Source: Gracilaria domingensis
Lineage: Eukaryota; Rhodophyta; Florideophyceae; Gracilariales; Gracilariaceae
Assembly: GCA_022539475.1 (NCBI GenBank)
Contig: VCMS01000132.1
Coordinates: 1-64,000, forward strand
Length of the DNA: 64,000 nucleotides
Direction of reading: 5' to 3'
The position numbers and the translations under genes are program-made. Below, piece after piece: positions 1 to 9,301 of the stretch. The notes below the pieces were generated by a model. It saw only the letters and a list, made by a program, of their open reading frames with translations. It ran no database searches and had not been told where the DNA came from. Position 1 is the stretch's first letter; each line of letters starts with the position of its first letter.

Positions 1-13
1 TTTTGCACAAACA
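1..13 (+). repeat. Last bases of 5' LTR
   Basis: TTTTGCACAAACA at the window start matches the 3' LTR end TTTTGCACAACA (11548-11559) except for one A. It ends in CA, and a TGG-starting primer-binding site follows two bases later, the usual spacing. Confidence 0.7.
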
Positions 14-15
14 AT

Positions 16-33
16 TGGTCTCCCGACTTAGAA
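16..33 (+). other. Primer-binding site candidate
   Basis: TGGTCTCCCGACTTAGAA begins with TGG, the complement of the tRNA CCA end, two bases after the LTR end. I could not match the rest to a tRNA with a normal T-arm, so the primer tRNA is unknown. Confidence 0.5.
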
Positions 34-453
34 GTCGCGTTGATCCAGCAAGTTGGTTTTCTGATCAATTTCCGGTTTGCCGGTTCGTATCTGGTCGTGG
101 AGATACACTACACAGTTTCTACTGGAAGGCTTTGCCGACAGACGTCGTGTTGGTACTGCTTTCCTCATTTTGGGTTGTTGTTTGGACACGGTTTACTACC
201 GGTGGCACTACCTATTTCCGTAGTGTGTGATTCCCGTCGGTACGGTTGTTGTCACCCCGTTTGGGTTGTCTACTGTTCCCAGCAATCTGGTCGAATCAGC
301 CCTAATTCCGTATACGGCTGTTCCCGTTGGTACGGTTGGTTCGTCCGATTTGTCGGTTATCGTCACTCGTGTGAGGACGCTACACTCATTCGAGGTTAAT
401 TTGTTGTTTTGCTTTCCTGTTCCCAGTTTTCTGGTTGTATCTCGTCGTGGACG
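34..453 (+). other. Retroelement 5' leader, untranslated
   Basis: About 420 bases separate the primer site from the gag ATG. The leader is G/T-rich and contains imperfect internal duplications: a TTCCCGTYGGTACGGTTG unit near 231 and 321, and TCGTCGTGGA-like boxes near 94 and 442. No coding potential is evident. This is where packaging or dimerisation signals would lie, but none can be identified by eye. Confidence 0.5.
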
Positions 454-2187
454 ATGGCGTCGGGCAAGCGCTCGAGCCCTACGAAGTCTCGCTCCGTTGG
501 CTCTGGCTTGCCCCCACGTCTGCGGTCTGTTCCTGAACCCCTACAGGGTGATGGAAAGAAACCCGGAAACCGGAAACAGCCTGACAAGTCGTCTGACGCC
601 CCAGTGGCTGGGCCCTCATCTGCTCCTTTGGAGGGTCTTATACCCGCTGTCGCGGCGAAGGATGCGCTCGTAAACGAGTTGGAGACTCAAGTTCGTGTGC
701 TTGAGGCTCAGACTGCTGTCATGAGGAGTTCTCATGAAGCACTCGTTTCCGAGGTCGACACACTTCGTTTGAAGGTTGACGCAGCCCTCAACGGAGGTGT
801 ATCAGATGATCTACGTATTTTACGGAAGGATGTTAATGCCCTCTTGGAGGTTCTTCAAGGATATCCCGGTTTCACCGAGGAGGTTAACACGAAGTTCATT
901 CGGATCCTTGGCCGTCTTGAGACGTTAGAGGCCACCATCCGTGAGGATGACGGCCCTGCTGCCGCCTCTGCGGGAGTGTCTCGTGGTACACGTGACCGGA
1001 AGTCCGGGAAGAGTCGCTCTAAGAAGAGGAATGTCGACGAGTATGACTCGGATTCGTCACAGTCTTCTGGTATTTCAAACCGCTCGGCGGGTTCCTTATC
1101 ATCGAGCTCGTCAAGTGACGGTGAACGTCGCGCTCGTTCTACGCGTTCGCGGAGTTCTACGTCCACCTATGGTGTTGTTGGTACCCGGAAACGGGGGCGA
1201 AAGCACTCAGGTTTGAGGGAACTGGAGCCGACGAATCCCTTGTTCAAAAGGTTGTTATCTTACCGGTATTACCGTTTGGAAGATTCAAGTCTGAACCGGA
1301 CGCCCCGTGGCACGGGTAAGGTGAAGGACTGCATCAAACGCATGTCCTTAACCTTTCGCAACCAGTTGTTCACTGGGGAGGATCCCATTCTGGTGCTTGA
1401 CTTTCTTTCACGCTTTGTAGCGGAAGCTGACATCCTCGGCATGAGTGAGGGGCAAGCTTATGTTGCCTTACCGTATTTTCTACGTGGACTCGCTGAAGAT
1501 CAGTATAACTCTGTAAGAGGTTCATCTCGCGCCTCTGAAGGAGGGGTCACCTGCTGGCCCGAAGCAGTGCAGTATTTGTTGCGCTCGTATGCGACAAATA
1601 CCTCTATCGAGGAAGCAATCACCGCGTTGCGGGAGACGAAACAACGCCCGAAGGAGTCGGAAACCGAGTACTCGGTACGCCTGAATAAGGCATTCCACCG
1701 TTGTGGCAATGTTTACTCCTCAAACGAGCGCTGTACGCTGTTTATCAACGGATTGAATCCGGCTATTCGCACTCTGGTTGCCCAGCGACGGGAAGACCGG
1801 AAGAAGACTACCTATCTGGAGTTAGTGCAGTACGCGAAGGCGGAGGGAGACGCCTTGCGCGCACGCACCGGATACCGGGTTTCAACCAAGGCGTTGCACC
1901 TCGAAGGAGGGTCGTCATCGGCTTCACTGCTACCGCAGGACTTTTCTGGCCACGATGTGGATAACTTACATCTCGCACAGGTGGACCTGGATTCTATTCC
2001 GACTACGGAGTTGCCTTCTACTTCAGAAGCCTCGTCGAAGACGGAAGATGCGCTGCTTTACGCAGACCGTCCACGCGTTCGCGGTCCTCAAGTACCCTAT
2101 TCAGGGAGTCGTTACCAGCGACCTGGTTGGGTAGACCCGCGAACGGTGAAGTTCCAAGACCCACGGAGTTCCGGAAGACCACCCTGA
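454..2187 (+). CDS. Gag polyprotein (capsid region) of chromovirus
   Basis: The first ATG of this open frame is at 454 (MASGKRSS), giving 577 residues. An N-terminal basic, Ser/Pro-rich stretch is followed by a predicted coiled coil (about residues 60-160, ELETQ...LEAQ...LRLK), a Ser/Arg-rich low-complexity linker, and a Ty3-type retrotransposon capsid region (about residues 260-480, with FRNQLFTGEDPILVLDF and TLFINGLNPAIRTL). It ends at a TGA while the zinc knuckle that should follow is in another frame. That places a frameshift near 2130-2190, which may be a mutation in this copy. Confidence 0.8.
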   Translation: MASGKRSSPTKSRSVGSGLPPRLRSVPEPLQGDGKKPGNRKQPDKSSDAPVAGPSSAPLEGLIPAVAAKDALVNELETQVRVLEAQTAVMRSSHEALVSEVDTLRLKVDAALNGGVSDDLRILRKDVNALLEVLQGYPGFTEEVNTKFIRILGRLETLEATIREDDGPAAASAGVSRGTRDRKSGKSRSKKRNVDEYDSDSSQSSGISNRSAGSLSSSSSSDGERRARSTRSRSSTSTYGVVGTRKRGRKHSGLRELEPTNPLFKRLLSYRYYRLEDSSLNRTPRGTGKVKDCIKRMSLTFRNQLFTGEDPILVLDFLSRFVAEADILGMSEGQAYVALPYFLRGLAEDQYNSVRGSSRASEGGVTCWPEAVQYLLRSYATNTSIEEAITALRETKQRPKESETEYSVRLNKAFHRCGNVYSSNERCTLFINGLNPAIRTLVAQRREDRKKTTYLELVQYAKAEGDALRARTGYRVSTKALHLEGGSSSASLLPQDFSGHDVDNLHLAQVDLDSIPTTELPSTSEASSKTEDALLYADRPRVRGPQVPYSGSRYQRPGWVDPRTVKFQDPRSSGRPP

Positions 2188-2537
2188 TCTGTTTCACGTG
2201 TTACAACCACGGTCATGCAGCTCCGAACTGCAACCTCTCGATGAGGGAAATGCCCACGGTTGTGGCGAATTTTGAAGCGCTGACCCCCGCCGAACAGGCG
2301 TCAGTGCCGGTAACCGCATATCTGCGTGCGAAGGCTGAGTACCCCCGTAGGGTGTCTGCTGCAGAATTGGCTGCGTTACTGCACTCTGGTTCGACCCAGG
2401 TCAATGTTTCACCGGCTCAAGCCGTGGCGGCAACCGCTGTTGCGGGTAGTTCTGTCGCTGTTCCACAGGAATCTGTGAAGATGCCTGCTGCACAGGACGC
2501 CGTTCCCGTTAGAACGGATGGAACTCAGTTAAACTGA
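2127..2537 (+). pseudogene. Gag nucleocapsid zinc-knuckle segment, frameshifted
   Basis: This frame overlaps the end of gag by about 60 bases and carries CFTCYNHGHAAPNC, a C-X2-C-X4-H-X4-C knuckle typical of retroelement nucleocapsids that bind genomic RNA. It lacks its own convincing start and continues as an Ala/Val-rich tail to a TGA. It is best read as the C-terminal part of Gag displaced by a frameshift, or expressed by programmed frameshifting if intact copies have the same layout. Confidence 0.7.
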
Positions 2538-2647
2538 GTACGGGAGTCTCCAATGGAGAGGCGCCCGAGTCGAGGTCTACGGCGCCCGAGGCGTCACCGC
2601 CTCGCTCCCAGGTCAAAATCCTTTCGAGGAAACAGACCGTCTTAGAC

Positions 2648-3666
2648 GTGGACTCTACCACCATCGGTGTGTTACGTCGCCCGTGGATACGGTTCAGGAA
2701 CAACCGGATCCCGGATCGAGTCATGGTGCTGGCCAAGCGAAACTACAAGATATTTGCTGACCTTGGCCTATCCACCCAGTATATGGTGCGTCATCTCTCT
2801 GTCTTGGATACAGGTGCTGGCCCCAACTTCATTGTTGAGTCGTTACTACCGCCGGAAGTCCGTTGTCGAATCCGCTCTGGACCCGTCATGGACGTGGCAG
2901 ATGCAACAATAACCCGTTACAAACGGCTGGAATGGTTTCACTGATTGTCAGGATTGGTAACTGCATCGAGCAGGTAGAATTCATCGTCTGCAAGACGCTC
3001 GCTGCCCCTGTCATTCTAGGGTGTGACTTCTGCGACAGATATGTCGAAGCCATACGACCGCGTGCGCGTGAAGTGGAAATGGAAGATGGTTCGGTTGTAC
3101 CGATTGTTCGTCGCTCATTACGCCGAGCGTCAGCTAAGCTGGTACCACTACCCGCTCCTCTACAGGATTCCTCACCTCCGAAGGAGTCGCCGAAGCTCCG
3201 CGTAGCGCGTGCAATTTCTATTCCGCCAGAATCCCAGGTTTGGGTTGATGTTACTGCCGCACCGCGTGGTTTGCGGGTTGTTCAACCATTGAACTCGTTA
3301 TACGAGAAGTATCAGGTCGCGTTGGCGAACGGAGTTGTTCAAATCAACAGCGAACACCCCTTTCGGGTTATGTTGGCCAACTTTGGCAAGAAGCCCCAGT
3401 ATCTGGTGAAGAACCAAGTAATTGGTACTGTCTTACCGCACCCTACGGCGCTTATCCCTACAAAGGTGACTGCCGCCGAGATGCTCGGGCTTGCTGAAGA
3501 ACGCACTGGTTTGCTTCACCCTAAGGAGGGGGAGGGAGAATCGTCGCGCTCGTCTGCGTCGGACCGTCCCGGTGAACCCCGTCCCAGACGGTTGAACACA
3601 CGAATGACTCGGAAGCTAGGACCGTTCCTACGAGTTATGACAAGATTGACCCTATCAAGGAGTTAG
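2648..3666 (+). pseudogene. Retropepsin-like aspartic protease region, broken
   Basis: Two overlapping frames share this region. The first (2648-2944) contains LDTGAGPNFI, the DTG active-site motif of retroviral-type aspartic proteases. The second (2863-3666) carries the downstream half, including VILGCDFCDRYV in the position of the conserved LG-D strand. The switch near 2900-2945 is a frameshift inside the protease domain. Beyond it is a linker that includes a polypurine-tract copy (3523-3540). Confidence 0.75.
3523..3540 (+). other. Internal polypurine tract copy 1
   Basis: CCCTAAGGAGGGGGAGGG (from 3519) is near-identical to the 3' polypurine tract at 10731. It lies in the coding linker, where it encodes HPKEGEGE. 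It may act as a second plus-strand primer site, by analogy with the central tract of some retroelements. Confidence 0.5.
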
Positions 3667-3671
3667 AAGAA

Positions 3672-6008
3672 TTGAATCTCGGTCATGTACCGGTTTCACA
3701 CCGTGAGAAGTTGCGCAACATGTTGCGAGAGTTTACACCAATGTGGGATGGTTCCCTCGGAGAGGTTTCAACTACGGAACACCGGATTGACCTCCTGCCG
3801 GAGACCAAGCCGATTGCTCAGCACCCTTACAGGGCAGGCCCGAAAGCACGGGAAGAGGAAGAGTTTCAGATCAACAAAATGCTCCGCGCTGGCGTGATAG
3901 AACCGGCTCAGTCGCCGTGGGCATCTCCAGTTGTACTGGCTCCGAAACCCGATGGGTCCTGGCGCTTTTGTATCGACTATCGTCGCTTGAACGATGTCAC
4001 CGTCAAAGACGTGTACCCCATACCTCGTATGGACGAGTATATCGACTCGCTTGGCGATGCTACTGTGTTCTCCACTTTGGATGCAAACTGGGGTTACTGG
4101 CAAGTACCAGTTAGACCGGAAGACCGTGACAAGACCGCGTTTACCTGTCATTCAGGACTATACCGCTTTAAGCGTATGCCGTTCGGGTTAACGAACGCCC
4201 CCGCTACGTTTCAGCGTGCTCTGGACATTTTGTTAGCTCGCTTCAAATGGCGGAGTTGCTTGGTATACCTCGATGACATCATCGTGTTTTCCAACAGTTT
4301 GGACGATCACCTCGAACATGTTCGGGAGATAATGACCGCTTTGCGGGATGCTGGAATTACTCTCAAATTGAGGAAGTGTGAGTTTTTCACTGACTCAGTG
4401 AAGTATCTGGGCCATGTCATACGTCCAGGACGGTTACTGATCGAGGAAGCTCGCGTGAAGTCCCTCAAAGAGGCGAAGCACCCCACTACACAGACAGAGC
4501 TACGCTCCTTTCTGGGGCTATGCAACGTTTATAGACGGTTCATTTCTCGCTTCGCAAAGATCGCGGGACCGCTCAACGAACTCCTGAAGAAGGGACAACC
4601 GCCCAAATTGGGACCACTTACCCCCACGCAAGTGGAGGCCTTCAACTCTCTTAAAGAGGCTGTTACCACGGCACCCGTGTTAGCGTTACCAAAGAACGGG
4701 TTGCCGTACACCGTGGATACGGATTCGAGCGATTACCAAATTGGCTGCGCTCTCTTTCAGACTACACCCGAAGGGGAACGCAAACCAATTGGCTATTGGT
4801 CTCGTACACTCAACGTGCACGAGCGCAATTACTCGGTATCCGAGAAGGAGTGTCTCGCCATGGTATGGGCTTTGCAGACTCTACGACCATATCTTATGGG
4901 TGTGCACTTTACCGTCAATACGGATCATTCCGCCTTGCGTTGGTTAATGTCAGTCACGGAGCCTTCCGGACGCTTAATGCGTTGGCGTCTTCGGCTTGCC
5001 GAGTTTGACTACGAGGTCACCTATAAGAAGGGTTGTTTAAACGCGCAAGCGGATGCTCTTTCACGTCTAGGAACTGAAGGTGAAGCTTTACCCCTCGATG
5101 ACGAGGATGAAGATATCCCCTGTTTCCTCATGGAGGAGGGTGATGAAGACTACGACATCGTGTCGGACGACATCTGTGATGATTTGCTCGTCGCAGACGG
5201 TGAAGACCCGGAATCCGGTACATTCGTCCCCATTACTCCAGAAGAGCTGGTGCGGGAACAGCAATCTGACCCGTTCTGTACGAGGATACGCTCCCAAATT
5301 AATGGTGGTGCTAACATCCCGTTCGGGGTCAACACACAAGGTTACCTCGTCAGAGTGGTTCGTTCTACCCCACAGATTGTGGTTCCTCACTCCTTACAAA
5401 CAAGGGTATTGCATCTCTCGCATCACTCGCGGATGGCTTCCCATCCGGGTGCTAAGCGGTTATACACGACACTGCGTCGGGATTTCTACTGGCCCGCGTT
5501 AGCGTTGGACTGCTACACCACCGTGAAGGCGTGTACACATTGTGCTCGAGAGCGAGTTAAACAGCGTCGCCATGCAAAGAAACTAACACTTTTCCCCGCA
5601 AGGGCGCCGTTGGAGTTTATTGCCATCGATATACTCGGCGAGTTCTTGCGTACTTCCCGAGGAAATCGGTTCTTACTCGTTATTACGGATAGATTCAGTA
5701 AGCTAGTCCGGACAGTTCCGTTGAAGTCGATTACAGCACGCAGTGTTGCGGAGGCATTCGTTCGCCATTGGGTTATGGTCTACGGTCCCCCGGTCAATCT
5801 CCTCTCAGATAATGGTCCGCAGTTTACTGCACGTTTCTTCCAGGATGTCTGTCGGATACTCGACGTGAAGAATCTCTTCACGACGACGTATCATCCCTGC
5901 AATGGCGTCAACTCGATCAGGGCAGTACGTTTAACCGACAATGCTCTCCGCGTGCGGCTTATACAGTTGAACACCCGAAAACTTGGGATCTCTACACGGA
6001 TACCGTGA
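3672..6008 (+). pseudogene. Pol: reverse transcriptase, RNase H and integrase core
   Basis: This open frame has 778 residues. The RT domain (about 40-300) has SPVVLAPKPDGSWRFCIDYR and the catalytic VYLDDIIVFS. RNase H follows (about 340-460, YTVDTDSSDYQIG and TDHSALRWL). The integrase begins with a zinc-binding H-H-C-C module (about 590-640, ending CTHCARE), and the first two catalytic Asp motifs are visible (IAIDILGEF, LLSDNGPQF). The third acidic residue is lost, because the frame slips near 5905 right after TYHP; the last 30 or so residues are nonsense. The copy is therefore inactive as it stands, unless the shift is an assembly error. Confidence 0.88.
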
Positions 6009-6235
6009 CGTATGCGTATAATACGCAAGTTCACAGAGTAACTGGTTTATCGCCCTTTGAGCTCGTGCTCTCACGGACACCACCGCCAGTTGCGGTTGAA
6101 CCATCAGCAAAGCTGGATACGTCACCGTCAATACGGGATCACTACTTGCAATGGAAGCAGTGGTTATCCGCAATGGTACCTGTCGCCAGGTCGTCAATGG
6201 CGAAAGAACAACACGCACGCTACAAGCGGAACTGA
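6005..6235 (+). pseudogene. Integrase core C-terminal fragment, frameshifted
   Basis: This frame, open from about 5909, continues the integrase core after the slip near 5905. TYAYNTQVHRVTGLSPFELV is the conserved block seen after the DDE core of Ty3/gypsy integrases. It stops at TGA 6235, and the next integrase segment is in yet another frame. Confidence 0.75.
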
Positions 6236-8085
6236 TGCCGGTACGGAGACCACTACCGCCACTGAAAGTGGGAAACCTCGCCTTTGTCAGGAAGGAGTAC
6301 TACAACCCTGAAAAGGAGCGGCGCCACAAGCTTTCACCCATCGCTGATGGTCCGTACCGCGTTGTCAGCGTGAACAAGGACACAGCCGTACTGGAAGTTG
6401 GTGACGCTCATGAGCGTTTCTCCCGCGATCGCGTGGTAAGAGGTCCAACCGTTCACACGGAAGTACTTTCGGACACACAGCAGGAAGCTGGACAGACAGA
6501 GAACCGAGGAACCTCGTCGCAGAACACTACACCCACTGTGGGGCTCCGTCACCCAACACGGGGTCTCGCAGATGTACCGATTATATCGTCGCAAGCCGAG
6601 GTATCGGAACATACACCGCTGGTGAAATCGCGTTTCACAGCGTCTGTTACACCGTCAACTGACGTGATGACTGCTCCCCGTAACGCTCCACCTAAGGAGG
6701 GGGAGGGGAATTCACGCGTTGTCGCGGAGAGTGAGTCACCGGTGTCGCTACCGTCGCAGCACCGTGATTCACGGGAAAGTAATGAAGCAGAGGCAGAGTC
6801 GCCTCAGGACACCGTCGAAGACGTAGTTGCTACGGACACCACTGTCAGTGGGAAGGATCACCCGCTGTCGCGTGTTGAAGTCGCGAAGGACGCGCCGCAG
6901 TCGGCCGCTGTCGCGCAGAACTCTGCGGAGGATACACAACCTTCCACGAAGGATCGCGACCTTCAGGAAGGACACCGCACGCAACGAACGGACTCAAGGT
7001 TGCCCCAGGATACTGGTATTGCTCACCCATCTGGGGAATTGTCACAGGAACACGCGCCCATCGTCGCACGGACGCAGGACGCGGAGCATGCTCTCGTTCG
7101 CGAAGTTTCCACGGCAAGGCCGGAAGTTGATCAAGAACACCCGACTTCTCGGCAGAGCAAGGCTACAGCGAAGCTGGATACTGTATCACGGAGTATTCCG
7201 GACGCGCAGTCGCCGCACTCCGCCGCTGACGACCGCCGCAAACCGCCTTCGCAGGCGCGCTGTAGGGTAGTCACGGCAGATCCCGGTATCGTTGACACTG
7301 CAGAGCAGGAAGAAGAGAAGACGCTCGCTGAAGCGAAGATCAAGCACCCCGGTTCGGGTAATGGTAGTGTACCGTTGCACCCAGCTTTGGGGAAGTCGCA
7401 AGTCGCACGTCATGACGTTTCGATAAGTCATGACGGCGCACCGCTCGCTGGAGATACGGATTACAGCCCTGATTTAGGGAAAACGCACACTGCATCTGCA
7501 GGAGCGCTTGCGCACCACAAATCTTGGGGTGCGCAGCGCGCGCCACACAATGGGCCAATCACAACTCGTGGCAGTGCCACCACCGCGAAACGTCGCGTGT
7601 CGTCACGTGAACCGGCACGTGCCGTGGTGAACAATCCGCCTCCGCGTTCGCCTTCACCGTCAAGACGGGAACTGCCGCATGAACTAGCCGTTCGCGGACC
7701 CGCCGAAGCGGCGAAGCTGCTTGAGAAGACCCGGATTCCGGAAGCGACCACTCAGCGGAGGACACACTTACCGCCGAAGGCGTCAGGAGAAACTCACAGC
7801 ACCGCTGGTGACTATGTAACGGCACCGCCGCGACACGCTGACGACCCTTCGCAGGAAGAGCTCGAGCGGGGAGTTTACTCGAAAGAGTTCGTTGTCGACC
7901 ACATAGTGGGGCACAGTTGGAACCCGAAGGGGTATGTTCAGTACCAGGTACGCTGGTATGGCTATCCGCCGTCGCGGGACTCGGACGAACCCGTGGAGCA
8001 CCTACCCCGATCGAAGATCGTGCAGTACCACCGTCGTACTAACACGGCGTTGCCGGCTAATCTACATCAAGCGATGGTCGGTTAA
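6151..8085 (+). pseudogene. Integrase C-terminal GPY/F module, long linker and chromodomain
   Basis: Meaningful homology in this frame starts near 6220. The integrase SH3-like/GPY module (about residues 40-95, DGPYRVVSV) is followed by about 480 hydrophilic residues of low complexity, and then by a chromodomain (about 578-630; FVVDHIVGH, VRWYGYP). Chromodomains on chromoviral integrases are thought to steer insertion to marked chromatin. The linker is much longer than usual for this position and contains a second copy of the polypurine motif (6694-6710). Confidence 0.85.
6694..6710 (+). other. Internal polypurine tract copy 2
   Basis: CCTAAGGAGGGGGAGGGG (from 6691) nearly matches the copy at 3523 and the 3' tract at 10731. 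It encodes PPKEGEG inside the linker. Confidence 0.5.
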
Positions 8086-8617
8086 CACACGTCGCTGGAG
8101 ACGGAAGCTTATCGCGTACCGCGCACGAACGGTTCTACGAACCACAACACTCAATCGAGGAACGCTGCGACAACCTCCAGAGGAGTACTGTACCGCTACT
8201 CGCGTGGTGAGGAGACACTCTATTGAGAGGACAGTTGAAGTTCGAATAGTAACGCCCTCAGGAAGAGGAGAAGTTAAGAAGCACTCGCAAGAGGAAGAAG
8301 ACTCTATGAAGAGGAAAAGGAAGCTCAGAAGAGGAAGAAGCACTCGCAAGAGGAAGAAGACTCTATGAAGAGGAAAAGGAAGCTCAGAAGAGAAGAAGCA
8401 CTCGTAAGAGAAAGAAGCACTCGTAAGAGGAAGATCACCCCGGAAGGGAGAAGTTAAGAAGTATACACCTTGGAAGAAGGGAAGAAGTCTTGAGATCAAG
8501 AGAAGTTCACAGTTTACTGGTCAATGTTACTATGTTGTGGCTCGCTAGTCGAGCACACAACGGCCAAGTTATTGGGTATCAGCTAGGAAGGACTCCCTAG
8601 AGGAGAAGCTGCACGAG
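8086..8617 (+). other. Non-coding stretch of retroelement after chromodomain
   Basis: This lies between the end of pol and the antisense ORFs. It is dominated by the purine-rich 59-bp tandem repeat at 8281-8430. No convincing gene is seen on either strand. Confidence 0.5.
8281..8430 (+). repeat. 59-bp purine-rich tandem repeat
   Basis: A unit beginning GCACTCGCAAGAGGAAGAAG starts at 8281 and repeats almost perfectly at 8340. A third, shortened copy starts at 8398, followed by a partial copy near 8417. Strand composition is strongly purine-biased. Confidence 0.8.
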
Positions 8618-9301
8618 TTACTCGGATTCCTGCTGGTCTCCAGCGTTCGCAAGCTGCGCAATTAGCGCGTCGCGCATCTGCGAGACGTCGCCAGATGTCG
8701 AGTCGGAGATACCAGCCTCGCTGAGGAATTGAGCTATCACGGCAGCCCGTGCTTCGTCGGTAAGTCCCGCGTTCGCGGCTTCGTTCGGCGTAGCCGACGC
8801 CGCCATCGCAGGCGAAGCAACATTCTCCGCTGGAGTCGGAACCGCCACAGGCGTAGGAACAGGAGCCACTACGGGCCCAGGAGCCGCTAGAGGCGCAGAG
8901 GGAACATTCACCGGAGTCGAGAAGATCGCGTCGACACCCGCTTGGGGACCTGGCACTGCTGAAGCAGGTACTGCCCCCTCCACCGGAGCTGCTGCGAAGT
9001 TGTCATCGCCATAGTCGTCACCGTCATCGGGAGCGTCATCAACCATGATGTTTTGATCCCCGACAGGGTGAAAGAACTCATCATTCATGATGAAACCCGT
9101 TGGGTGCCCCGGAGGGATGACTCGCTCGGCATTCCGAAGAAGTTCCGCCTCGGCGTTGGTAATCGGCACCCGTGTCCAGGGGTCGTAGTAGATGTAATCA
9201 CCCGACAGTGGGGACCTGCGACCCGGAGACCGGTCAATGGCAAGATCGCCTTCGTCGCGCGCGCTCTGCGAACGAGGAACTGGTTCCCCAGTCGACTCCA
9301 T
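8618..9301 (-). CDS. Antisense retroelement ORF B, unknown
   Basis: This ORF runs opposite to gag-pol, with ATG at 9301 and 227 residues. It is acidic and rich in Ala, Pro and Val. A low-complexity A/P/V middle is followed by a possible helical end (about 185-225) that resembles a small UBA-like helix bundle, though I do not claim that fold. It overlaps the end of antisense ORF A by about 68 bases in a different frame, so the two may be one protein split by a frameshift or a coupled pair. The function is unknown. Confidence 0.5.
   Translation of the reverse strand: MESTGEPVPRSQSARDEGDLAIDRSPGRRSPLSGDYIYYDPWTRVPITNAEAELLRNAERVIPPGHPTGFIMNDEFFHPVGDQNIMVDDAPDDGDDYGDDNFAAAPVEGAVPASAVPGPQAGVDAIFSTPVNVPSAPLAAPGPVVAPVPTPVAVPTPAENVASPAMAASATPNEAANAGLTDEARAAVIAQFLSEAGISDSTSGDVSQMRDALIAQLANAGDQQESE

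Noticed and set aside
8281-8430. CRISPR-like array
   Set aside because: Units are contiguous tandem repeats without spacers, in a eukaryotic retroelement.
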